DNA of 64,000 bases from Puffinus mauretanicus (taxonomy: Eukaryota > Chordata > Aves > Procellariiformes > Procellariidae): positions 62,001 through 126,000 of the forward strand of contig JAJKFH010003599.1 in assembly GCA_023333565.1 (NCBI GenBank), given 5' to 3'. Each line of letters begins with the position of its first letter. The first letter of the stretch is position 1. Made by a program: the position numbers and the translations under genes. Of this stretch, positions 12,917 through 25,520 are shown one piece after another. Below the pieces are notes generated by a model, which saw only the letters and a program-made list of their open reading frames with translations, did no database searches and was not told where the DNA came from.

Positions 12917-15900
12917 GAGCTCAGGCTAAAGTCACTAGCGAGTTTTTAAGGGAACACACTTTTATGTCCTTATGTCACTTATTTTGTTATGCTCGGGGAC
13001 CTGCATCACTATTTTACTAATTTATGAAATGTAATCCTGTTGTATTTCTGTTTTGCAACAGTTGAAACCCTACCAGATGGCTTGCTCGGTTTCTTGCTGC
13101 ATAGCTCGGACAGATTTTTGAAATAAACTAGCTACTCTCCATGTTCTTTCCTTTATTTTTCAACTCTACAAAAGGCTGCCATTTTTGAAGAGGATGCTAG
13201 AGAGGATGGGTTTATGTGCTGTGTATGAGGACAAGATGTTAAAAGTGTAGAATTTTATCTAAGCGTCATCCCTTGTCCTTATTTGGTGGCAGGTTTTAGC
13301 CTGGTGTTTTTCACAAGGCCAGAGACCTGCGGCAGCATCCCCCACCCCTTGCCATTCCCCTTCCATCCCATTCACACATTCATAATGCTACTGAGCATGA
13401 AGGGGGAGATGCCACCAAAGAGGAGGGACTGCTCCCAAATCGGGACAGTTTTTGGTGATCTCCAGAGGTTGTGTTGATTGTGGTTCTGCTTCACCAGGGC
13501 AGGCACCCCTGGCCGTGTGCTGGCTACCTTTCTCTCCCTCATAGCTGCTGGTGTCTGTCCTCCTTGCAACATCAGAACTGCTGTCCTTGCTCCTCTGGTT
13601 GACCTGGGAGGGGAGCTGAAACAGTCTCCTGTCCCCACAGGCTGAGGTGATCTTGCGTTTATTCAAGAGCATAGAGCTGAAGTGGTGTCCTTGTCTCCTG
13701 TGGACCATTGTCCGTCAGGTCGTAGGAATGGGCCACCAGAGAAGAGGTGTTTCCAAAAGGCTGGGGAAATACGTGTAGGTGTCTGCAGTCTGAGTCGCTG
13801 GACTTGGGGAGCTAAAAATCCCAGTTGGCTTTGTCACTATCATGGGTACAAATGTTCTAAGTGACTGTTTCTTGAGGGCTCTTGGGACATAGTACAGCAT
13901 CTACACAGGTTATATCAGTGACCACGTGTTTTGAGACCTTGTGCTGTTCAAGGAAGGAGATGTAATCAGGCTTAAAGAGAAACAGATTTGCCAGTTTTCT
14001 GAAATTTGTCGGTCGGGATCCATATGACAGTTGTTAAACTTTGCCGTGTGAATCTGGGCTGTGAAAGCAGTTGTCACTATGCTAAATGTGGCCAAGAAGA
14101 AGGCGCAATGGCAAGAGCAGCTTAATAGTACATTCTGAAAAAATCTGAGACACTTTCAGTGTAGCCATTTTGTATTTTATAACTAGGAGATGCCATGGGT
14201 TACAGTACCATGCGCTTACTCTTTTGAAAATATATTTAAATATAGTTGTTTTATCAAGATTCCCTCATACTTCTAGGGATGCCTGATGTGTCTATGTATA
14301 AAAAAGATAAAAATCTGGTTTTACCTGCCTCCACAGAGCTAGCTGCAGGTATGTGAAATAGGTGGTGTTTGCAATGTGACAGTTGATCTTTATTTTTCCT
14401 GCCTTTTACAAACACTAAAAACGAGGCTCCACTGGTTTATCAGTGCTAAATATAAATAAATCCCTGATTTTGATATATCTTGAAATCTTTCTTGCATCAG
14501 CCATTTTTCATGAGAAAAACAAATGTGCAATCCAGGTGTAGTTCACAAAAAAATCAGAATTTATAGCCTGATATATCTAATGTTACCTTGTATAGATAGA
14601 TACTTCCAGCTGCAGTAAAAATCTCTGATTAACACGCTAGTCAGCTCTTATTTTGAATCTCTGAAGTGAAAATAAGAACATAACCTAAAATGATGTAAAA
14701 TTTAACTTTTAAAAGTGTCCAATTTAGGATTTGCATTAAGTCCCCGAATAAAAGGACCGTTCCCATTTACTTTAGTAGTGTCTGGATAAGGACTATATAA
14801 TATATGACTCTTAGGGTATCTTTTCCTGTATGGAAGGCATAATAATAAATTCCGCTTAAATATGTATTCAGGTGTGAGAGGAGGTCACCATAAATGTGGT
14901 TATTGTTTTTAAAAATATTTAGACTTTGATGCATGCTGTGAACTTCAGTTCCAATAACAGGCATGCAGAAACCTTCTACTTGAGGATCCTATTTAGTAAA
15001 TTAACATTAATAAGAGAATTTTATATTTAGAAAATGTTGTGTACTTTACAAGTGTGTATGTTCCAACTTGGGCCCCCTGATGGCCTAAGTAGTCACTGAC
15101 TTATAAAATGCCATGTTAAACAATCAAATACCACCTTAATAACTCTGTAATTGTACAGCCAATCACAATCAATGTACTAATCACTGTTAGAAAATCTAAC
15201 ACTTCCTCTTCAAAATGTTATCCTGATTATTAACATAATCAATATCACATGTAGCTGTAATGACTGATAATAATGAAAGGACATTTAACCCATGTGGAGC
15301 ACTGTATGACTTCAGATTCGGTACAAACATTTGCCTCTTGAACTGAAGCACTCGTTCTTTTGAATTTTGTTTTGTTTTTTAAATTAGTTTATTTTCTAAA
15401 GGCTTAGCCATCCCCTTTTCTGCCTGCCCTCCCCCACAAGGGGCAGGGTAAAGAGGAAAATTAAACCTGGTGTGGTTTTTTTACCCCTTCTCGTTTTCCA
15501 GCACAGCTTCTGACCAATTCATTATTCATCCTTCTCTGGATTGAAACATCTGAATTTTGGGGGGAAGCTGTCTACCCTTGGACTTGTCCACAACAGCAGA
15601 ATAAGTGTGGCAGATACGTTTTAATTGAACTCAAGAAGAGAGATCCTGACTTTCTGTATGGCAGTAGCTGGTAACACCCTGTTGCAGCTCTAGTCCCAGC
15701 TGAGGAAGGTCTATACAGACAAACAGAACACATGCCGTGCCCTCATGAAAATCACAAACTTGTCTAGAACGCTCAGATTGAAGTCAATAGCAGCATTTTC
15801 CACTTGGATCTAGCCTAAAATGTGTTAACATCTGAGTATTATTTCCCCTCACATTTAAGATTTACCAAGAAAGACAACATTTTGTTTGCATGCAGATATT

Positions 15901-17787
15901 AAAATAAAAACATTATTTTCCTGATGTTGGACTTGCATATTGGAGTCACTGCTTCCTTCAGTGAGATGATACCTGATATTGCCATGTGAACAGAAGCATA
16001 AAATCCTTTCATGGGATTAAGTAGCACATATCTGTAGGTAGCATTATGTTTATTAGATTTTGCTCAGTTAATATATTTTCCTCTCTCTTTCCTGTTGCTT
16101 ACTGTGGAGTGGAAAATGTGCTGATTCAACACTCATTCATGTAATGGTTGTTATATTCCCTGATATTGTAATTGGCCAAATAATTAAGTTATGCTTGCTA
16201 CAGAATTACAATAGGGCAAAAATCGCCTTAAAATTTAGCATTAAGGATGCAGGAAAATGGCTGTGAAATGAGGTTCTCTTTCAGTGATACATACCTACCT
16301 TCTGCGACACCAAGTCTTCCAAAAACGTACAGTACTTTGAAGACTGACAGGCAAATTAGAGACTGCAGTGTGTATTTGCTTCAGGACTGCTGAAAGCCAA
16401 GGGGAGGTGCCGGGGAAGGGGGGTAGCACAGTGTCTGCCCGCAGTAAGGGCTTTGGGCAGGGAACTGAACACCAGTGAGGCAGAGGCTTTAGAGACAACT
16501 TGCTCAATAATAGATTCAATACCTGGGCACAGGGTGGTGGAGGAACAGCAGAAGAGAGGGACTCTCTGACCTCCTCCATGATTTTCTAGCAGATCTCAGC
16601 TCCTGCCTATTACTCGAAGAGACTCCTCTAAGCAGGGAGGTCTTCATGAATTGCCAAGTGTCAAGGACAGGGTTAGAGCTCAGTAAATAATAAATCGTCC
16701 TTTTAATATTGAGATCATTTGGGGAAGTCTGTGCATCTGAACATTTTGTTACACCAGGGATGGAAATGGATTAGCACAAGGATTTAGAAGACCTGGAATA
16801 TTTTCTTTTTCTGCAGCCCATGTGAAATAAATGCAGTGATCCCAAGAAATGTGTGAATTCCCAAAGTTTGATTTTAGTTTCAAATGTTAGGATGCTACTA
16901 TCCAAAACGTCTCTGAAATTTGATCTGTAAAACGAGAGCTAGAAAACTATCTGATGCCTTTGATGCAGGCGTTCTCGCAAGGTGTCCTGTAGTTCTTTTT
17001 AGGACTTCTAGTGCTAATCGCTGAACGACATAAAACGTCTATTTAACCATGTCACACTTTTAATAGAGTTCTGGCTAAACTTTGATTCTGCATGAAAGGA
17101 ATTGCACTGGAGCCTTCTCACGTTTCCTGAATTTGTTTCTTTGTCCTCATTAAATCAGCATCCTGATTTTTCTCGGGAACACCAGAGGAAAAACAGGATA
17201 CTATTTGGAGGTATCAAGAGGGAAAATGATGGTCTAGGATATTTACCTGGTGTAAATTTGTGTAATTAACAGGATTTGTGGCTTCCTCTATGTCAGTTTT
17301 GCTACCTGTTTTCCAAGAGTTTCAACAAGGGAGTGTAAACAAGTTAGGAGAACTAGAAGAACGCTTTGCTACTTGGAAAGGGAATGAAGAGAAGGAAAAG
17401 CCTCCAGCCAGCAGCACCAGACTTTGGATCAGGCCCATGAAAAAAACCCGATAATGATCAAAGAAGGGGCAAAATGGATCACCTGTTCCTCTCCATTTCT
17501 GCAGCACGGTGGGTGAGGCACATTTTTTTCAGTATAGGCAGCAAATGTTTTGCTTATCTACACTGCTGACTGGGTGGAAAAAAGATCTGGATGGTGTGAC
17601 ATTCAACTCTGTGACTGTATCTGCCAAATACTTTAGGTTAGACATGCTACCTAATAATTCAGTCTTGTATTGCTGTGTTCCCTGAAAATAACTCAAGCCT
17701 TGTTGTATTGGGTGTAACAGCTGTAATAATAGAGTCCCTTCAAACAGCTCAGTTGAAGATGATGACCATGATTAAGTGAATGCAATA
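12917..17787. other. Non-coding unique sequence, AT-rich
   Basis: No exon or RNA gene is recognised. The part from 14.1 to 16.3 kb is notably AT-rich, with few ATG frames above 60 codons. It contains the motif-dense block at 15.06-15.33 kb listed separately. Overlapping minus-strand frames near 13.37-13.71 kb (88 and 106 codons) lie in a locally GC-richer patch and share the same DNA in different frames, so at most one could be real; neither shows a known domain. Confidence 0.6.
15061..15330. promoter_or_regulatory. Candidate conserved non-coding element, TAAT-rich
   Basis: The block is AT-rich but of high complexity, with about eight TAAT/ATTA homeodomain cores (for example CTTAATAAC, TGTAATTG, GATTATTAACATAATC, GATAATAATG) and a CCAAT-type pentamer at about 15159-15163. 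It lacks low-complexity runs and repeat hallmarks. Developmental enhancers in amniote gene deserts often look like this, but motif density alone is weak evidence because AT-rich DNA produces TAAT by chance. Confidence 0.22.
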
Positions 17788-17872
17788 GAAGAGATGAAGC
17801 AACTTACCAAAGATAGTAACATCAGCTATAGACACCAGGTCTCCTGGCTCCCAGCCGCCAGCACTACTTACC
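17788..17872 (-). mobile_element. MIR-like ancient SINE, antisense
   Basis: Reading the plus strand, AGATGAAGCAACTTACCAAA leads through a decayed 'gtcacacagct' equivalent to CACCAGGTCTCCTGGCTCCC, then the AGCACTACTT end. This is the reverse complement of the MIR core plus tRNA-related head ('gttaagtgacttgcccaaggtcacacagct...gaacccaggtctcctgactccc'). Matches run in the same order over about 80 bases, which makes this the best of the MIR-like relics here. It is an inactive fossil. Confidence 0.6.
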
Positions 17873-20800
17873 AGACATCATGCAGTAAATGTCAGTCATG
17901 CAGGCAGGGGTAATGGATGGTGTAAATTAAATGGCTGTAAGAAAGAAATTTTCATGCTGAATTTGCATAGTGTTGAGGACAAACAATTGACAAAAAAATG
18001 GGGCATCACAACCCCAGCCTCAGAGATGTTAAAGTTAGAAGATTTAGTTAGATCACTGAGCCTTTTGCTGAACACACTTTCACCTTTTCGCGCAGGTAAC
18101 CCAATACCGAGTTTGAAGTTAGTTTTAACTCATCTTCAGTTTTAAACTTTCACCCAGTCACCCCAATGTTGAGTTTTCCGTTTGGATCAAGGCAGAATCT
18201 GTGTGATTTTCTAGAAAGACATCCAAATTTCACCATCTCCCTTGTGATACGGGCTTTTCTTTTAAGAAATGTGACTCTTGTCTGCAAGCGGAGAGCATCC
18301 ACCCCAGCGGTGAAAGGCTAGCTAGCTTTGCAGGCGCTGACTAAGTTGCAAGTTAATACCTTGTTCGCTTTGTGCCTTGGAGCAAAATCCTGAGTGTACC
18401 GTTATCAGTGTCCTTCTGCCCAAAGGCAACAGATAAGGCTCGTTTATTTTCTGCGATTGCTCACTGTCTGAACAGCGGGGGTATTTGGAGCATTTTGCCT
18501 TTGCTGCCGATGGTCGGGCTGAGTTGCAGGGACCCAGTAAGGAAACGGAAGGCAGATTTGGAGGGAGATACCTCCACGATGTTAAACCCTCAGGTAGCCT
18601 GATGAAATAGTTAAAGGGTCTTGCATCAACAGCAGTGTTTGATGAGTGGGGAGACAGGCATACCAGGTATTGGTTAACTCTTGTACCTGGCTTGTGTTGA
18701 ATCTTCAGGCTCTGTGGATGAAATCCTGACCTCAGTAAAGATGGAGACATTTTTGCCTAATAGTGAAAAATGTCCAACCCTGCGTGCTAATCAGTACAGC
18801 AATCGGCCCCAAATGTCTAAATATTTCTGCAAGGCCCATAGCTGAAATATTATAATGTTATACTAATGCCATCATTAAGTGCACGGAGCACAGAGCCTCA
18901 GTAGCCAGCTTACACTTAGAAGTGGTCCAGGTAGTGCAGGTTGATAGGAACAGGCAGGGGGCTGTGAAAAGCCCTCCCAGGGCACCTACCTTGGCTTTCC
19001 CTGCTCCTCCGCTCTGCGGAGACTCTCGGTCTCCAAAGCAGCGCGCCTACCTTGTTCCAGCAAAATCCCTCTTGCTTTCACCCTTTGCCTGAAAAGTGCT
19101 GAAAAGTTTCTCTTAGGAACTCAACTTATTTATTACCTTTCAAGATGTTTTTTTATTCGGTTAAATACAAGTAATACGTAATCGCTCTACAACAAGGGGA
19201 AAAAAAGCACTCCAGCTGCTTGAAAATACTGAGAAAGGAGTAAAAAGAACTGAAAGTGTTTTCTTAAATTGCATTTGTGGCGATGGATCTTGTGCATACT
19301 ATCATGGGTAACATAATGCAAATTGCCAAGGCTGACAAAGCTGCTGTGGAGCCAGAAGCTTTTTCCTTTCAATCCTCAAGTGAAATGGAGATTGATCTCA
19401 GCTCCCAGCTTAATAGTTAAATAGATTTTGCCAATCTTTGTTTCTTATCAAATCAAAATAAAAATGACACATTCCTTTATATTTATGTAGAAATGTAAAT
19501 ATACGTAAATTTGAAATATAACCAAATTAACTGCTTTAAATGGATAAATAATACCAAGTAAATACATAAGGAAACAAAATCATTAATTGATTGGACTTCT
19601 TATTGTAACGAAACTGTTTGCAAGGATTAGCAGCTCCTTTCTGAAACATTGAACTCTGACATGATGTTTACATTTCCATATATTTTTAATGATCACATAG
19701 TTTACTGTTTGAATAAAAGAGCACCATATGCTTTAGCTGTATCAAATACTACAAACATTGAACACCAAATATGGAATAAATTATCATGTAAAGATAGTTA
19801 ATATTGGCAAGTCCTTCTAATATGCCACATCACTTTAGTTTTAATATGCCAGGACTTAGCTAAAATGAAATGCCTCTTTTTATTAACTATAAAGTGAAAA
19901 TGTTTAATAGAAACTCTGGAAAAAAGCATAGGCTGGACACAAATGTCTTCATTTTGTTTAAAAAAGAGGAAGAACATTTATACTTTCTAATACAAATAGA
20001 AGCCTTTTCATGGCTTGGTTTTGTTGCAGGACTTTTTTTTTTGTCAATTGCAAGTGGAAAATTACTTTATTTAGATCCGCTTTCAGAGCAAGGAAGGGAA
20101 CTATGCAATAATAAATGCAGCATAGACTGGCTGTACTTTGACAGCTGGGATGGGCTCTGTAGTTTCACTGAAACGTCAGGAGAAAACCACTGGAAAGGTA
20201 CTGAAAAGTGGTTTCTTTAACAGCAGCCGATATATAGAACTATTTTTCTAGCATAATAGTGTAACGGTAGATAGTCCCTTTAATTTTAGAATTACCCAAT
20301 GCAGCCCAGAAACAGTTTTCAGTATGTGACCAGGAGACTTGCATGTTTACAGTACCCCAGGGACAAACCTTAGTGAAAAACTGTCTAGCGAGCACTCCTC
20401 TGTTGATGAAAGAAGTTCTTCTCACCGTGCCTCTCCTGGCTCTCGTGGTTCCACCCTTTGATTGCTAGCGAGAGGGAACGCTTCGAGGAGTAAATAAGGA
20501 AGTCTGGGACTCTGTTCAGTCTCTTCTGAAACTGCCAAGCAGACCTTGACACCAAATATGTCTTTCAAAGAAATGACATTTAACCAAAAGCTTGATCTGT
20601 AATGGGATACTATCTAAATCCTATAATGGAAGTAATTTACCAGATTGGTTTGGAGACGTATTAAGGCAATATAGGAACCATGGTCTGCATCGCTGATAAT
20701 GTTATCCACGCACTTGCTAGTCCATTAGCAGAGTGATTCATCTGAGAGTTACAAAAGGGCCAGACCACTCTCCCAAACATACAAACATCGAGACAAAATA

Positions 20801-21727
20801 GATCACAGAAGCAACTAAGCAGCTGTTCTCTTTCCTGCCATACCTGCTGCTGGTGTATGATGGAGCAAATGGCCATTAGGTTCCTGCTTTTAATAAGATT
20901 GTATGTGCCTCTTTGAAAAATGTCTTTTGAGATGGATGTGTTTCCCTAGCAGGTATTATATGTAGCTGCAGTCCCGGCGCTTGCTGTTCCATTAAGGACA
21001 AATCTCGAACAAAATATGCAGCTGTGAACTACTGAACTTAACCTGGCATTAGCCAACATTAGAAAGGCATGCTCTGATAACTTCAGCAGGCAGAGGAGGT
21101 TATTTAAGGGAATGTGTTCTCCGTCTCACATAATCACTGAGATTATTTCTCGCTATCTCTTCCTTGTCCTCCCCACCCAGAACCAGACTGCAGCTGCAGA
21201 AACGCCAGCTGCATTGGCAGGGGCAGGCACAGCTTCAGGCTCAGGACTGCTGCAAGCAAGGGGGTGCAACGGGCCCCCCTGCAGCCTAAAAGCAGCATGC
21301 TGAGATGGGGAACAGGGTCAAGGGCTGCATCACCGCTTTCCCTGCCGGACTGGCATGCAGGTTGTAAGGTCAGTGTGCAATTCGGCAATGGTTCAGGGGT
21401 AAGGAGCCCGACAGAGACTGGTTTCTTTCAGTGCCTGGATTATAACCAGTTGTGTCAGTGCAATATGAATTTGTGTGTAATACAATAAACGTGTTCGGTT
21501 TGTTCAAAGTGAGGACTTTTCAAAGGTACGGTCAGAAATAAGAACAGTTCATCAGCCTGAGTGTATCATAAAACTCTACTTCAAATACATATAAATAGCA
21601 ATGCTCAAATAATCCCTGAAGTGCCTGTAATTTATTGAGTCCTCCTGAGTATCACCATCACTATGGTCAGGTAGAGATAAGTGGATTAGTTCTGGATATG
21701 AGCATCTGAACTTATACTTCACTGCTC

Positions 21728-21780
21728 AAATTCATATCTACTGAATTTGAGTCTATCATCATGTTGTAGGGCTCAGCTAT
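21728..21780 (+). repeat. Dispersed short repeat, copy A
   Basis: AAATTCATATCTACT is shared exactly with copy B about 526 bases downstream, followed by similar text (AATTT..G.CTAT) and the shared TCAGCTAT. Copy A carries about 14 extra bases between the two shared ends. It may be a local duplication or two pieces of an unrecognised repeat family. Confidence 0.4.
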
Positions 21781-22253
21781 CTAAATTTGCTATGGTTTAA
21801 TCTGTTCAAGATTTTAGGTGGAAAAACAACTTTGGGGGGGGGGCATACAGGTGTTCTTTATGTTTGATAGAGAGCAGGAACCTCCTCTAATCTCCTGGTA
21901 ATATTATTGCTGTTCACATTTATTTGTTTCCAACTACCAGGAAACTCTGCCTCATTTGGCATGGCCAAAGTGCTGACTCCCACATTAATTGGTTTTGTTC
22001 TGCCTGTCTCTATTTATCTGCATGCCCCTAGTAACTCTGACACTGTTTCCAGCAGTGTAGCCAGTTTTGCTTTCTGCTTTTCACTGCACAAAACAGGTGA
22101 CAATCTGCCTTCATCGCTGTTGTTCCACAGTAGTATTAAACACAAATATGAGTTTGACTCAGTATTCTGCATTGCTTGACATTTGTTTTCTACCAACCAC
22201 TGGATGGCTGATAATGAGAGTTTTCTTGTTTAATCTTTCCTTTTTACTGCTAA

Positions 22254-22292
22254 AAATTCATATCTACTAAATTTAGGCCTATTGTCAGCTAT
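22254..22292 (+). repeat. Dispersed short repeat, copy B
   Basis: This is the second copy of the segment at 21728-21780, with the same 15-base start and the same TCAGCTAT end but a shorter middle. The two lie in the same orientation. No terminal inverted repeats or target duplications are visible around either. Confidence 0.4.
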
Positions 22293-25200
22293 AACTACGT
22301 CGGGGATACAATACCTAGAGAAAATAGATATGCTCAATCTCCATTTTTGGTCAGTGTCTTCTAACGTTTTCTCTTAACAGCAAGAAATATGTGCCTCCCC
22401 CAAAACAAGTAAATCTCTGCCTAGTTTGATCCAGAAGAGTTTTCCTTTGCCACTAGACAGACCTTTTTCACTTGTTTTGGTTTATATCTTTATCTTATTT
22501 CTTCTCTTTCTGAATACTGGGCACAGATTTGGCAGGTGCTCTTCACTATAGCATCAGCAAATTCACATTCTGCTTATTGTGGAGTCTGCCTTGGATTTGG
22601 CATATTTTTCCCTGCTTGCTCCCTGCCTGTAGTATAGGATTCTCTGCAACGTCGGGGTGTTGTTCACTGGCCTCAGGCTGCATTAGATTGCCTTTCTGAA
22701 CAGGAAAATGCTGAAAGTTGATTCCAGATTCTAAAATGAGACTTTGCGTATTTTGAGTCATCTGGTCATTTAGACCACGTCAGCTACAAAGGTAGCCAGT
22801 GACCAGATTTGAGGGGAATGAAATCTGATCCAGCTCTTTCTGTGGGGGTATGAGGTCTGCGGCACCGTGTGGAGCAGTCCTGGGAGAGCAGCCCACGGTG
22901 GCGCTCAGAGCAGGTGCCATCAAGGCCGAGATATTCTCTTGATGTGAGCTTTCCACAAAGGCAGGTGCCCACTGGCCACCAAGCCAGTATCGGTGCCCGC
23001 TGTGCGCGTGCTAGGAGACACCTTGGGCAGGAGTCCTTCCCAAGCCAGCCCTCCTCCACCAACACCTCTGCCCGCTCAAAGTCCCGCGGTGTGACACAGC
23101 AGGGTGGTTTGGGGTACATGAGCCCAGCACAGAGTGAGCAGTGCCCAGAGAGGTTACTAGTCATGCTAGCAACCCTGAGCTCAACCTAAGGACAGTTTTG
23201 AGCTCTTCGGTTTCTCCGCTTTCTCCTGGCACCTGCTTTATGTTTTCAACCATACCTTGTTCACTTTTGTGCAAAGTGCTTCAAATTCCTGCATTATGGT
23301 TTCACTGTCAGTCACTTCTGAGTTAATTGAAAACTGCTAAAAACTCTGCTTCAGAACCTGCTATTGTCAGAAATTAAGGTACTTCCCGGCAGTTTTCCTT
23401 TTGGCTGGTCTCCTAAGTCAGCAAGTACCCGCCGCTTGCAGATTTCCATGCTGTTTCAGCTCTGGGTGGGCTTTTAAAGGCTGTGTACTGTTTGAAATTG
23501 CTTGGAGCAGTAGCTACAGCATACTACATACCTGAGGAGCCTGTAGTTTAGGCAGTTCAGATGGCCGGCCAGCTGAGGCACCACCTCAGGGTAAGCTAGC
23601 CCACGAGGAGGAGGTTTCTTGACTCTGCAAGGTTATTGCCAGTTACTGGTTACTGTCTGAGAACAGGCTGAATGCTTTACACCTTCCTGTAGTTTCTGCC
23701 CTGAAAATCCAACTTTGGTGTCAGGTGAGCATCCCGCATGGTGGGAGCCCTTATGCAATGCTCCAGCTGGTTCTGCTGGGCTTCAGTGGGATTTCCCCAA
23801 AAATAAAGCTTCTCATTGAGAGAACCCCCTCATTTAGGGGTTGCAAGTGGTTGTCCCTGAAGTCAGTGAAAGAGGTTTTTTTCCTGAAAAAATACCTTTG
23901 GGTATAAGGCTTCCCAAAGAGATGGAAAGGAAATTTTCATTGCACCCCTACAGAGGTTGAAAACGATGGGCTTCACCATCTGCCCAACATTCACTTGTGG
24001 AAGGAAAGCAGAAACACACTCCACAGTCTTTGTTTCTCACATGCAAAGACTCTCACCATCAGCATTGCTGCTGGTGGCTGTATATGACTAGCTAACCTAG
24101 TCCAAGGCTTCTTCTCATTAGCACCAGCAAAGCTGAATTAAGAGCCCAAGGAGGGACATGCCATGGGAAGCAGGGCAGCTGGGGAGAAGACAAAGGGCTG
24201 ATGGGGTAAGAGAATTAACAGGCAGCAGGGCTGTGTCCATCTGGTGGTCTCCAGCAGTTTGCTTCCCCAGTCAAGACCAGGCCCTTGGTTTTAGCTGAGG
24301 CATGCCCTGTGCAGGACCCAGGAAGGGTGAGAAAGAGAAAGGAGTAGTCCCTTAAAGATACCTTGTCTCTTCTGTAATCAGGAAGAAGGGAGGGGGTGGA
24401 AGGAGAATGGTTTATATGGCTATTCTGGATTTTCCTGGCAGAGGTCACCTCGGAGAGGCAACCATACTGGAAGAGGCTTAGAAGAGCAAAATGTCCTTCA
24501 GCCATCCTGAAGGACAGTATGTCCTTCAATGTGCTTCCACTGTGTCCCCATGACATAGACTTCGCACCTGCCAGAGATCTCGTCTCTCTGAGCAAATGAG
24601 GGAGAAGTTTCTCACTGCTGTCAGGATATCCCAAGCACTCAGCTGGGCTGCGGGGTTAGGAGCCACACATTCATTTGCCTCTTTACAGATGGCCACTCTC
24701 TTTCAGCTTGTGTCAGCACCCACTTCTTTTCTCTTTGAAAGGCAATGACAATCTTGGTATGTTTCCATTTCCGAGCCTTCTCCAATATCAGGATTTCTAT
24801 GGAGAAGGTAAAAAATTTTAACTGAAATTAATTCTACTGTGTGTATTTGGCCATTAAAATAAATAGAGTTACTTCAAATTTCTGGGAAATAGATATTCCA
24901 ATTTATTTTAGCTGTCTGGGCAATGACTTACTGGCTGTTCACAAATGAGTGATTCTCAGCTTGAGGTACTGGTGGGGGTTTCTCATTACAGTCACAAGTC
25001 AAGGAGGGAATTTACATTTTTAAACATACTGATATTAACAAACCCCAAAACTGCCTGTATCGATATTAGAGAAATACAGCTGACAGCTGCCTGTAGAGAT
25101 CCTTTTTCACCAGCAGCCTCCTACCCACGGTGTCCAGTGTTGTCTGGAGCAGTGCAAGTGCAACCCTGCAATACTGTGCCGGGAAGCCGTCTCTCGTGAA

Positions 25201-25493
25201 AGAGGGTTACCTGGCACGAGCTGCCTGGGCACACACAAACGGGCAGCCGACACGTGAGAACTTGTTAAACTTCTGCTGTGAGATGACTTTTTTTTTTTCC
25301 TTTCCTCTGAAGAAAAACAAGTTTTACTTTTCTTTTTATTCTGCAGGGTAGTAATGACAAGATGTAATTTTTATTCAAATGAGAGTGACAGGTGTAATTG
25401 CAGCTGTGGGCCATGATTTTCTGTGCAGCACTGGTTACTGTAAATAATGCAGCATCGTATGTAAGGTTTATGTTTAGTTGCTGACACCTAGAT

Positions 25494-25520
25494 CTGTGAA
25501 CACTGTGAACACCGTGAACA
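25494..25520 (+). repeat. 9-bp tandem repeat, three copies
   Basis: The unit CTGTGAACA occurs twice, followed by CCGTGAACA, giving three head-to-tail copies that differ at one position. It is a tiny local duplication with no coding context. The TGAACA half-sites resemble a steroid-receptor half-site, but this is probably accidental. Confidence 0.75.

Larger units (their letters stand above)
17873..25493. other. Non-coding unique sequence
   Basis: Unique DNA of variable composition with no recognised exon. The block 19.4-19.9 kb is very AT-rich. GC-richer patches lie near 21.18-21.35 kb and 22.85-23.10 kb and produce overlapping frames on both strands (for example 126 codons minus at 22784-23164 and 106 codons plus at 22869-23189), typical of chance. 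A G10 run lies at 21834-21843. A pair of related short segments near 21.73 and 22.25 kb is listed separately. The frame at 19870-20220 (116 codons) has no known domain. Confidence 0.6.
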
